A stretch of DNA of 64,000 nt from NCBI RefSeq assembly GCF_029873475.1, contig NZ_CP123499.1, forward strand, positions 248,001 to 312,000, given 5' to 3'. The notes beneath the pieces were generated by a model. The model saw only the letters and a program-made list of their open reading frames with translations, was not told the DNA's origin and searched no databases. Origin of the DNA: Arsenophonus sp. aPb. Lineage in GTDB: Bacteria; Pseudomonadota; Gammaproteobacteria; Enterobacterales; Enterobacteriaceae. The translations under genes and the position numbers were made by a program. Positions 1 to 8,018 of this stretch are shown piece by piece (position 1 is the first letter of the stretch; each line of letters starts with the position of its first letter).

Positions 1-1
1 T

Positions 2-1267
2 AATAATAATCGATTAGGGAAAAATCTCTGGACAGAAGGGGCTGATGGTGAACCTATCTCGCTTTATTGTGGCTTTAATGAGTTAGATGAAGCGCGTTAT
101 GTAGTTAGTCGCATTAAGCAATGGCATGAGAAAGGTGGCCATTTAAAACAGTGTGCGATTCTTTATCGTAGCAATGCCCAATCACGTGTACTTGAAGAGG
201 CCTTGTTGCAGTCTTCAATGCCTTATCGAATTTATGGCGGCCAACGCTTTTTTGAGCGGCAAGAAATTAAAGACGCGCTCTCTTATTTACGTTTGGTTGC
301 CAATCGCAATGATGATGCATCATTTGAACGAGTGGTTAATACGCCCACTCGCGGCATAGGAGAACGAACATTAGACACTGTTCGTCAGGCGGCACGCGAG
401 AAACAACTCACGCTTTGGGAAAGTTGTGAATATTTATTAAGAGAGAAAGTCCTTGCCGGCCGGGCGGCGGGGGCAATTGAACGGTTTCTTGAGTTAATTG
501 ATGCATTGGCTAAAGAAACGATGGATATGCCGTTACATGTTCAAACTGACCGAGTGATCCGCGACTCAGGTCTGCGGGCAATGTATGAGCAGGAAAAAGG
601 TGAAAAAGCGCAAGCGCGTATTGAAAACCTTGAGGAGTTAGTCACTGCTACTCGTCAATTTAGCTATCAAGAAGAAGATCAAGATCTCATGCCACTACAA
701 GCATTTTTGTCTCATGCTGCGTTGGAGTCGGGTGAAGGGCAGGCGGAGCTACATCAGGATGCCGTTCAGTTAATGACGCTACATTCGGCAAAAGGTCTAG
801 AGTTCCCATTGGTCTTTATTGTGGGTATGGAAGAAGGTATGTTTCCAAGTCAAATGAGTGCGGAAGAGAGCGGACGGCTGGCAGAAGAACGACGGTTAGC
901 TTATGTTGGATTGACTCGAGCAATGGAGAAATTGACGCTGACTTATGCGGAAAGCCGTCGATTATATGGTAAAGAAGTTTACCATCGTCCTTCGCGTTTT
1001 ATTGCTGAATTACCCACAGAATGTATCGAAGAAGTTCGTTTACGTGCAACGGTTTCACGTCCAATTAGCCATCAACGACTTGGTACCCCAATTAATCAGA
1101 ATGATAGTGGATATGCATTAGGTCAACGGGTGCGTCATCCTAAGTTTGGTGAAGGAACTATTATTAATTTGGAAGGAGATGGTGAGCGTTGTCGCTTGCA
1201 GATAGCATTTCAGGGCGAAGGGATTAAATGGCTGGTTGCCGCTTACGCCAAATTAGAGTTGCAATAA
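2..1267 (+). CDS. uvrD: DNA helicase II UvrD, 3' part only
   Basis: Superfamily 1 3'-5' DNA helicase of nucleotide excision repair and methyl-directed mismatch repair. The window opens inside the gene, so only the last 421 residues are seen; the reading frame is open from base 2 to a TAA at 1265-1267. The N-terminal Walker A part lies outside. Visible motifs are the LMTLHSAKGLEFP block and EERRLAYVGLTRA (helicase motifs V/VI, binding ATP and DNA), and the C-terminal GQRVRHPKFGEGT segment typical of UvrD. Sequence follows E. coli UvrD closely to its end. Next comes corA in the same direction after 95 bp, an enteric arrangement. Identity is very secure; the start is simply not in the window. 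Confidence 0.97.
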   Translation, partial: NNNRLGKNLWTEGADGEPISLYCGFNELDEARYVVSRIKQWHEKGGHLKQCAILYRSNAQSRVLEEALLQSSMPYRIYGGQRFFERQEIKDALSYLRLVANRNDDASFERVVNTPTRGIGERTLDTVRQAAREKQLTLWESCEYLLREKVLAGRAAGAIERFLELIDALAKETMDMPLHVQTDRVIRDSGLRAMYEQEKGEKAQARIENLEELVTATRQFSYQEEDQDLMPLQAFLSHAALESGEGQAELHQDAVQLMTLHSAKGLEFPLVFIVGMEEGMFPSQMSAEESGRLAEERRLAYVGLTRAMEKLTLTYAESRRLYGKEVYHRPSRFIAELPTECIEEVRLRATVSRPISHQRLGTPINQNDSGYALGQRVRHPKFGEGTIINLEGDGERCRLQIAFQGEGIKWLVAAYAKLELQ

Positions 1268-1362
1268 CTGAACACATTATTGCTTGCAGGATCTAGTATT
1301 TTTGTGACTAATTAATCCTCTATTTATTTTACTATTTGGGGTTCTAAAGGAGGCGCCATAAT

Positions 1363-2313
1363 ATGCTGCTGGCATTTAAATTAGACAACCATCGTTTGTC
1401 TCGTCTGGAACTTGATGAAGGTGAAAAACTGATAGATGCTGTATGGATTGATTTAATGGAGCCTGATGAGAAAGAGCGGCAAACAGTACAAACTGAATTG
1501 AAACAATTATTAGTAACCCCATCTGAATTAACCGATATTGAAGCTTCGGCTCGTTTTTTTGAGGATGAAGATGGTTTACATATTCATTCATTTTTTTATT
1601 ATCAAGATAGCGATGAACATGTTGGTAATTCGACAGTTGCTTTCACTTTTCGTGATGGTCGCTTATATACGTTACGGGAGCGTGATCTGCCGGCTTTTCG
1701 TTTGTATCGTATGCGTTCAAGAAGTCAAAAACTGATCGATGCTAATGCTTATGAGTTATTTTTAGATTTATTTGAAACTAAAATTGAACAACTTGCTGAT
1801 GTAATAGAAAATATTTATAGCGTTTTGGAATCGTTAAGCCGAATTATTCTGGAAGGTAAACAAGGTGATGAACTTGATAGTGCGCTTTCTAATTTAGCGG
1901 AACAAGAAGATATTGGCTGGAAAGTGCGATTATGTTTGATGGATAGTCAACGAGCATTAAATTTTTTGATCCGCCGGGCAAGATTGCCGGCAGGTCAGTT
2001 AGAGCAAGCAAGAGATATTTTACGTGATATTGAATCACTGTTACCCCATAATGAATCGCTATTTCAAAAAGTAAACTTTCTTATGCAAGCAGCGATGGGT
2101 TTTATTAATATTGAACAGAGTCGTATTATTAAAATTTTCTCCGTTGTTTCTGTGGTTTTTTTACCGCCAACGCTGGTGGCGTCCAGTTACGGTATGAATT
2201 TTGAATTTATGCCTGAATTAGGATGGCGTTTTGGCTATCCGGCAGCAATTATATTGATGATTATCGCCGGGCTGGCACCCTATCTTTATTTTAAACGTAA
2301 AAATTGGCTCTGA
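1363..2313 (+). CDS. corA: Magnesium/cobalt transporter CorA
   Basis: Pentameric inner-membrane channel for Mg2+, also carrying Co2+ and Ni2+. The 316-residue length equals the E. coli protein. A long acidic cytoplasmic domain fills the first 240 or so residues. Two transmembrane helices follow near the C terminus (about 255-275 and 290-308), separated by the diagnostic GMN selectivity motif at residues 277-279 in SSYGMNFEFMPELGW. The tail KRKNWL is the usual basic end. A strong Shine-Dalgarno sequence, AAAGGAGG, precedes the ATG. It stands alone downstream of uvrD; E. coli yigE, yigF, yigG and rarD, which lie around it there, are not present. I see no clear Mg2+-responsive leader in the short upstream gap. 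Confidence 0.97.
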   Translation: MLLAFKLDNHRLSRLELDEGEKLIDAVWIDLMEPDEKERQTVQTELKQLLVTPSELTDIEASARFFEDEDGLHIHSFFYYQDSDEHVGNSTVAFTFRDGRLYTLRERDLPAFRLYRMRSRSQKLIDANAYELFLDLFETKIEQLADVIENIYSVLESLSRIILEGKQGDELDSALSNLAEQEDIGWKVRLCLMDSQRALNFLIRRARLPAGQLEQARDILRDIESLLPHNESLFQKVNFLMQAAMGFINIEQSRIIKIFSVVSVVFLPPTLVASSYGMNFEFMPELGWRFGYPAAIILMIIAGLAPYLYFKRKNWL

Positions 2314-2425
2314 ATTTATCAGACGATGAAAGAAAACTTGAATACAGCGAAAGGCCAACTTGATAACTTAAGCTTCATATAGCGTTTATTTAATATAGAT
2401 TTTATGGTTTGCTAGCTTGGTTATT

Positions 2426-2896
2426 TTAACCCACTAAGTAAGTGGCTATGCCGGTTGCGATATGTTTATTTTCTTCATTATGCAATTCGGCTCGGGCAAC
2501 GGAGATCTTATTACCCGTGCGAATGATTTTTCCACTAGCAATAAATTTTTTACCACGACCAGGATGCAAATAATTAATATTTAAATCGATGGTGCCAATC
2601 GTTGATAAGCGTTTTCTGAGCGCTTCTTTTGAAAATGATGTCATTCGGTTTAATACATTACCAATGCAAACTAAGCCGCTGGCAACATCTAATACTGAAG
2701 CAATGACACCACCATGTAAGATCTGCTGTTCAAAGTTTCCTATCAATTCTGGTTTATTGTTAAAAACTAACTTGATCTGTGTTTTATCAAAGCATAACAC
2801 CTCAAGACCTAATAATTGGTTGAACGGCATCTCATGAATAAATTTTGCAATGATAAGTTTCTGTGCATCGTCAAATGTAAAGGTAGGCGTATTCAT
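2426..2896 (-). CDS. yigI: YigI-like hotdog-fold acyl-CoA thioesterase
   Basis: A 156-residue PaaI/YigI-type hotdog thioesterase, expected to hydrolyse medium or long acyl-CoA in the cytoplasm. The family core is visible as LHGGVIASVLDVASG, the helix that carries the active-site region, followed by the TIDLNINYLHPGRG strand pair and IATGIATYLV at the end. It is convergent with corA and divergent from recQ. In E. coli yigI lies between rarD and pldA next to recQ; here pldA (outer-membrane phospholipase A) is missing from the interval, so yigI sits directly beside recQ. The physiological substrate is not settled from sequence. Confidence 0.88.
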   Translation of the reverse strand: MNTPTFTFDDAQKLIIAKFIHEMPFNQLLGLEVLCFDKTQIKLVFNNKPELIGNFEQQILHGGVIASVLDVASGLVCIGNVLNRMTSFSKEALRKRLSTIGTIDLNINYLHPGRGKKFIASGKIIRTGNKISVARAELHNEENKHIATGIATYLVG

Positions 2897-3150
2897 AAAT
2901 ATTCTCTTATTATTAGATATTATGTTAATTAATGGTTGATACTATGCAAAGATTAACGGTTTTTCTATGATTTGATGCATAAACTGGCAAAAATAAATAG
3001 TTATTTAGTACGGAGTGATCTTTTTTCTTTTAACGTTTTATTTTTTAGCGGAAACTAATGAGATGCTGTAATTCTTATCAGAGTCAGGTAGCATATATTT
3101 ATTTACCGCTTTTTATCAAAATTGATTAGTCACGTTTATTAAGGATACCA

Positions 3151-4977
3151 GTGTCTACTGCGGAAATTATCAATATTACATCCCCGGCTCGGCAAGTGTT
3201 GCAGCAGATTTTTGGTTATCAGCAATTTCGGCCAGGCCAAGAACAAATTATTAATACTATACTTACAAATCAAGATTGTTTGGTCGTCATGCCAACTGGG
3301 GGAGGAAAATCTCTCTGTTATCAAATACCTGCTTTAATTTTACCCGGCTTAACAATAGTGGTTTCCCCCCTAATTTCATTAATGAAAGATCAAGTTGATC
3401 AGCTTTCTCAGTATGGTATTGAAGCTAGTTATCTTAATTCAAGCCAAACTGGGCAACAGCAAAAGCAGGTTATTGAGTATTGTCGACAAGGCAAAATAAA
3501 ATTACTTTATATTGCTCCAGAACGGTTGGTTATGGATAATTTTCTTGATCAATTGCCAAAATTAAATCCGGTTTTATTGGCTGTCGATGAAGCCCATTGT
3601 ATTTCACAGTGGGGACATGATTTTCGTCCTGAATATCAAGCATTAGGGTTATTGCGGCGTCGCTTTCCACAGTTACCGGTTATTGCCTTAACCGCCACTG
3701 CGGATCAAACAACGCGTAATGATATTATTCACGGGCTTGAGCTGTGTGAACCACTTGTCCATATTAGCAGCTTCGATCGACCTAATATTCGTTATACTTT
3801 AGTAGAAAAATATAAGCCTCTTGATCAACTTTGGTTTTTTATTAAAGGACAAAAAGGTAACAGTGGTATTGTTTATTGCAATAGTCGCAGTAAAGCGGAA
3901 GAGACAGCTGAGCGATTGCATAAACGCGGTTTAAGTGCGGCGGCTTATCATGCTGGTCTTGATAATACGCAACGCGCCAAAGTACAGGATGCTTTTCAAA
4001 AAGATAACTTGCAAGTGGTGGTAGCAACGGTGGCATTTGGTATGGGAATTAATAAGTCCAATGTCCGTTTTGTCGTCCATTTTGATATTGCCCGTAATAT
4101 AGAATCTTATTATCAAGAAACGGGAAGAGCTGGGCGTGATGGCTTAGCTGCAGAGGCAATCTTATTTTATGATCCTGCTGATTTATCTTGGTTGCGTCGT
4201 TGTTTAGCTGAAAAGCCGGCCGGACAATTGCAAGAGATTGAACGTCATAAATTGAATGCTATGAGCGCTTTTGCCGAGGCGCAAACCTGTCGCCGACTAG
4301 TATTGTTAAATTATTTTGGTGAAAATCGGCAGCAACCTTGTGGTAACTGCGATATTTGTTTAGATCCACCGAAACGGTATGATGGCCTAATTGATGCTCA
4401 GAAAGTACTTTCTTGTATTTATCGAACAGGGCAGCGTTTTGGTATCGGCTATATTGTTGACATTTTGCGCGGTGCGAATCATCAACGTATTCGTGAATTT
4501 GGCCATGATAAGTTGCCAGTTTATAGCTTAGGTAAAGAACAGAGTCATGAGCATTGGGTGAGTGTGTGTCGGCAACTTATACATATGGGGTTAGTGAGCC
4601 AAAATATTGCCCATTTTTCAGCATTACAATTAACAGAAGCTGCTCGACCTGTATTGCGTGGCCAGGTGCCATTACAGCTGGCTGTTGCTAGAGTCTTATC
4701 GAAAAAAAGCCGTAATCAGCAAAATAAAAACTACCAAAGCCATTACGATAAAAAATTATTTGCTAAATTACGTCAATTGCGAAAAGTCATTGCGAATGAA
4801 GAAAATATTCCACCTTTTGTTGTTTTTAACGATGCCACTTTAATAGAGATGGCGGAGCGATATCCTGTCCAGCCGAATGAATTACTATTGATTAATGGTG
4901 TAGGCCAAAGAAAATTAGCGCGCTTTGGAGAAGCATTCATGACATTGATTCGTGATCATCTGGCTGGTTTTGAATGA
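3151..4977 (+). CDS. recQ: ATP-dependent DNA helicase RecQ
   Basis: 3'-5' superfamily 2 DNA helicase of the RecF recombination pathway. The 608 residues match E. coli RecQ (about 609) along the whole length. Walker A is GGGKS at residues 50-54, the DEAH box is at 146-149 followed by the RecQ aromatic loop CISQWGHDFRPEY, and motif VI is QETGRAGRDG. Four zinc-binding cysteines occur in CRRLVLLNYFGE...CGNCDIC (about residues 380-408), then the winged helix, then an HRDC domain in the last 75 residues. The start is GTG at 3151 behind TTAAGGA; the residues right after it match the known N terminus. Its stop overlaps an upstream in-frame ATG of pldB, suggesting co-transcription. Confidence 0.97.
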   Translation: MSTAEIINITSPARQVLQQIFGYQQFRPGQEQIINTILTNQDCLVVMPTGGGKSLCYQIPALILPGLTIVVSPLISLMKDQVDQLSQYGIEASYLNSSQTGQQQKQVIEYCRQGKIKLLYIAPERLVMDNFLDQLPKLNPVLLAVDEAHCISQWGHDFRPEYQALGLLRRRFPQLPVIALTATADQTTRNDIIHGLELCEPLVHISSFDRPNIRYTLVEKYKPLDQLWFFIKGQKGNSGIVYCNSRSKAEETAERLHKRGLSAAAYHAGLDNTQRAKVQDAFQKDNLQVVVATVAFGMGINKSNVRFVVHFDIARNIESYYQETGRAGRDGLAAEAILFYDPADLSWLRRCLAEKPAGQLQEIERHKLNAMSAFAEAQTCRRLVLLNYFGENRQQPCGNCDICLDPPKRYDGLIDAQKVLSCIYRTGQRFGIGYIVDILRGANHQRIREFGHDKLPVYSLGKEQSHEHWVSVCRQLIHMGLVSQNIAHFSALQLTEAARPVLRGQVPLQLAVARVLSKKSRNQQNKNYQSHYDKKLFAKLRQLRKVIANEENIPPFVVFNDATLIEMAERYPVQPNELLLINGVGQRKLARFGEAFMTLIRDHLAGFE

Positions 4978-4991
4978 ATTTAGGAGCAATT

Positions 4992-5987
4992 ATGACGCCT
5001 GACATGCTAAAAGCGAGTTGGCTGACGCGTGAATCTCAGTTTTTAGCTTTTGCTAATGGCCCGCTTTTAGATTTTTGGAAAATGCGTGATGAAGCAGAAT
5101 TTATTGGCGTCGATAATATCCCTATTCGTTATGTAAAACTTTGTTCGGCTCAGCATGATAAAGCGATTGTTATTTTGCCCGGACGTAGTGAAAGTTATGT
5201 AAAATATCCTGAAGTTGCTTATGATTTTTATCATCTTGGTTATGATATTTTTATCATAGATCATCGTGGACAAGGTCGATCGGGAAGAATGTTGGCCGAT
5301 CCTCAAAAGGGACATGTCGAAAAATTTACTGATTATATTGATGATTTTGAATCTTTTATCACCCTTGAGATTAAGCCACGATACTATTCACGTCGTTATG
5401 CACTCTCCCATTCAATGGGAGGGGCTATTCTCGGTGGCTATCTGTTAAGAGATAGTCTGACTTTTAATGCCGCGGTTTTATGTGCTCCGATGATGGGCAT
5501 TAATTTACCGGTCTCACGTTGGTTGGCAAATTTTATCATTCAATGTGCAGAGGCGAGCGATAATACCCGTGATGATTATGCAGTATCAACCGGTAAATGG
5601 CAGCCATTACCCTATATTATTAACATATTGACCCATAGCTATGAACGTTATCGGCGTTATTTACGTTATTATGCCGATTATCCTGAATTACGTATTGGTG
5701 GTCCAACTTATCATTGGATCGGAGAAAGTCTACAGTTTTGCACTAGTTTAATTGAAAAAGCGGGAGAAATTGAGGTTCCGCTTATGCTATTACAAGCGAG
5801 TGAAGATAAGGTTGTTAGTAATCGGGATATTCAGAAATTTTGTATCGCTCGACAAAAAATGCAGATGGGAAGAGAGGAAAAGCTACCTTTAATTATAGAA
5901 GGGGCAGACCACGAAATATTATTTGAAAACGATGTGTTACGTGCTATGGCACTTAATGCAATTTGTGATTTTTTTGATCAACATTGA
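4992..5987 (+). CDS. pldB: Lysophospholipase L2 PldB
   Basis: Alpha/beta-hydrolase of the inner membrane/cytoplasm that hydrolyses lysophospholipids. The nucleophile elbow HSMGGA (Ser in the ALSHSMGG segment) is present, as are IIDHRGQGRSGR after strand 4 and the terminal catalytic His in EGADHEILFEND. I place the start at ATG 4992 because AGGAG at 4982-4986 is 5 nt upstream; an in-frame ATG at 4974 overlapping the recQ stop would add six residues. 331 residues compares with about 340 in E. coli. The rhtC and rhtB exporters that separate recQ and pldB in E. coli are absent, so recQ, pldB and yigL form a tight run. Confidence 0.94.
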   Translation: MTPDMLKASWLTRESQFLAFANGPLLDFWKMRDEAEFIGVDNIPIRYVKLCSAQHDKAIVILPGRSESYVKYPEVAYDFYHLGYDIFIIDHRGQGRSGRMLADPQKGHVEKFTDYIDDFESFITLEIKPRYYSRRYALSHSMGGAILGGYLLRDSLTFNAAVLCAPMMGINLPVSRWLANFIIQCAEASDNTRDDYAVSTGKWQPLPYIINILTHSYERYRRYLRYYADYPELRIGGPTYHWIGESLQFCTSLIEKAGEIEVPLMLLQASEDKVVSNRDIQKFCIARQKMQMGREEKLPLIIEGADHEILFENDVLRAMALNAICDFFDQH

Positions 5988-6004
5988 TTAACCAAGGAAA
6001 AACA

Positions 6005-6811
6005 ATGACGTATTCTGTTGTTGCTTCAGATTTAGATGGTACTTTACTATCTCCTGACCACACTTTACCGCTTTATACAAAAGAAACGTTAAAATTATTA
6101 GCAGAAAAAAATATTCATTTCATTTTCGCTACGGGTCGCCACTATATTGATGTTGATCAGATCCGTAATGGGTTAGGTATTAATGCTTATATGATCACAT
6201 CTAATGGTGCTAGGGTACATAATACTAATGGCGAGCTTATCTTAAAGCATAATCTTGATCCTAATATTGTTCATGAGCTCTGTCTAATGGAGTTTGATAA
6301 TCCAAATATTCTGACAAACTATTATTCTAGCAATAATTGGTTAATTAATCGGGAGAGCCCAGAACAAAAAGCATTTTTTCAAGAGTCTATTTTTCACTAT
6401 CAACTTTTTGAGCGCGATAATTTTTCTACGACCGATGTGAGCAAAGTCTATTTTACTTGTGAAGATCATCAGCAATTATTGCGATTACAGGAACAAATAA
6501 GAAATCGTTGGGGCGACAGTGTCAACGTTAGTTTTTCGTTACCAAGTTGTTTAGAGGTTATGAATGGTAGTGTTTCCAAAGGAAATGCACTAAAGCAGGT
6601 CGCGGATTTATTAGGCTATACTTTGCAGGATTGTATCGCTTTTGGTGATGGAATGAATGATTATGAAATGTTAACGATGGCGGGAAAAGGCTGCATTATG
6701 AAAAACTCACATCAATTATTGCGAGATAATTTACCCGATATGGAAATAATTGGTTCTAATGAAGAAGAAGCCGTTTCTTATTACTTGCGTCGACTTTATA
6801 GTGGTATTTAA
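6005..6811 (+). CDS. yigL: HAD-superfamily Cof-type sugar/pyridoxal phosphatase YigL
   Basis: Cytoplasmic haloacid-dehalogenase phosphatase of the Cof subfamily; the E. coli orthologue dephosphorylates pyridoxal 5'-phosphate and sugar phosphates. HAD motif I is ASDLDGTLLS near residue 8, motif II FATGRH, motif III Lys in NGSVSKGNAL, motif IV FGDGMNDYEML. The C2-type cap lies between. ATG 6005 is preferred over an in-frame TTG at 5984 because AAGGAA at 5994-5999 is correctly spaced; this gives 268 residues against about 266 in E. coli. It starts 17 bp after pldB, as in E. coli, and is the last gene of this conserved block before synteny breaks. Confidence 0.94.
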   Translation: MTYSVVASDLDGTLLSPDHTLPLYTKETLKLLAEKNIHFIFATGRHYIDVDQIRNGLGINAYMITSNGARVHNTNGELILKHNLDPNIVHELCLMEFDNPNILTNYYSSNNWLINRESPEQKAFFQESIFHYQLFERDNFSTTDVSKVYFTCEDHQQLLRLQEQIRNRWGDSVNVSFSLPSCLEVMNGSVSKGNALKQVADLLGYTLQDCIAFGDGMNDYEMLTMAGKGCIMKNSHQLLRDNLPDMEIIGSNEEEAVSYYLRRLYSGI

Positions 6812-7033
6812 ATATTTGCTGCAGATAAAAACCATCTAAATTGAGGTTACGAAAATTCACTTTAGAAAAAAACAAAATAATTTATTATTAATTTGCTAAA
6901 GTGATTTTGTTTTTTAATTATATCAACAAGTCAATTAATAATGAATTTTTAAAATTTATTATGACTTATATTTATATTATGGAAAATAAATTGCTTAAAT
7001 CTATTTTTGCTTTTTATAGTGCGAAATAAAGGG

Positions 7034-7068
7034 ATACTAAGATTAACTATTATCTTAGTATAATTTTT
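7034..7068 (+). terminator. Perfect 10-bp hairpin with T-run upstream of the Sel1 gene
   Basis: ATACTAAGAT (7034-7043) and ATCTTAGTAT (7052-7061) form a perfect 10-bp inverted repeat with an 8-nt loop, followed by AATTTTT. It could terminate yigL read-through 220 bp downstream of that gene, or be an operator or leader hairpin for the Sel1 gene whose ATG lies 38 bp further on. The sequence alone does not decide. Confidence 0.5.
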
Positions 7069-7099
7069 GAAGCGTTAGTTATAAAAAGGAGCTGGCGAT

Positions 7100-7882
7100 A
7101 TGAGAAAATTAATTCTGGTATTTACGCTAGGAATATTGAGTTATGGTTCTTTAGTCTCTGCTGATATAACAAATACAAAATCTAATGTAATAACGCAATT
7201 ACAGCAATTAGCTGAACAAGGTAATGATAAAGCACAGTATGAATTGGGGGAAAAATATTTTCGTGGACAAGGAATTTCTCAAGATTTCAAACAGTCTGTT
7301 GTTTGGTATTTGAAATCTGCTGAATTAGGTAATGCAGATGCTCAGTTTAGGCTCGCGACCATGTATGTTAATGGTTTTGGTGTCAGGCGTAATTATGATC
7401 AGGCAATAGAATGGTACCAAAGGGCAGCAATCCAACAGCATGTTCGTGCGCAAAGCAATATGGCTACTATGTATGCTCATGGATTAGGTGTGAAACGAAA
7501 TTTACCAGAAGCGGCATATTGGTTTGAGCAAGCATCAAAAGGGGGTTATGCATTGGCACAATTTAATTTGGGATTAATGTATAGTATTGGCAACGGTGTG
7601 ATAAAAGATTACAAAAAAGCCGTCTATTGGTTCAAGCACGCCGCAAAACAGGGGTATGCTAAAGCTCAGGATCGTTTAGGTGTCATGTATGCAGAGGGAT
7701 ACGGTGTTAATAAAGATAATAAAAAGGCCTATGCATGGTTAGCTACTGCCGCTTGTAATGGTAATAAAGAAAGTCAAAAATTTCATGATAAGATCGGAAA
7801 ATTATTTTCTGTTAAAGAAATGAAGGCAGCAGAGGCATTAGCTGAACGTTATATTAAAAAGTACCCCACCCCAATTGATTAA
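7100..7882 (+). CDS. Secreted Sel1-repeat (TPR-like) protein
   Basis: 260-residue exported repeat protein of unknown role. A signal peptide is evident: MRK, a hydrophobic stretch LILVFTLGILSYGSL, and a likely cleavage after VSA at residue 21. Five contiguous 36-residue Sel1 repeats occupy residues 43-78, 79-114, 115-150, 151-186 and 187-222, each with the A.A...LG.MY..G.GV..D...A..W...A pattern; a charged helical tail follows. Sel1 repeats form alpha-solenoids that bind partner proteins, and exported ones often act in envelope functions or host interaction. AAAAGGAGC precedes the ATG. It sits alone at a synteny junction between the yigL block and mscM. No catalytic domain is visible and no specific function should be assigned. 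Confidence 0.9.
   Translation: MRKLILVFTLGILSYGSLVSADITNTKSNVITQLQQLAEQGNDKAQYELGEKYFRGQGISQDFKQSVVWYLKSAELGNADAQFRLATMYVNGFGVRRNYDQAIEWYQRAAIQQHVRAQSNMATMYAHGLGVKRNLPEAAYWFEQASKGGYALAQFNLGLMYSIGNGVIKDYKKAVYWFKHAAKQGYAKAQDRLGVMYAEGYGVNKDNKKAYAWLATAACNGNKESQKFHDKIGKLFSVKEMKAAEALAERYIKKYPTPID
7226..7765 (+). repeat. Five tandem 108-bp Sel1-coding repeats
   Basis: The five Sel1 units are each exactly 36 codons, so the DNA carries five in-frame degenerate 108-bp tandem units. DNA identity between units is low outside the conserved Ala, Gly and Tyr codons, so recent unit expansion is not indicated. Confidence 0.75.
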
Positions 7883-8018
7883 AAATAAATTAATTACTAG
7901 ATTAAATTCGTTATATATTAAAATTATATTATATTTATTTTAAAAATAAACATGATATATTTGGTTTAAATTTTATGCGATTTATTCCTATTATTTAATG
8001 GCGAAAGTTCATTGCAAT

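Noticed and set aside
153..359. 68-codon frame within uvrD
   Set aside because: Different frame inside the conserved UvrD coding region.
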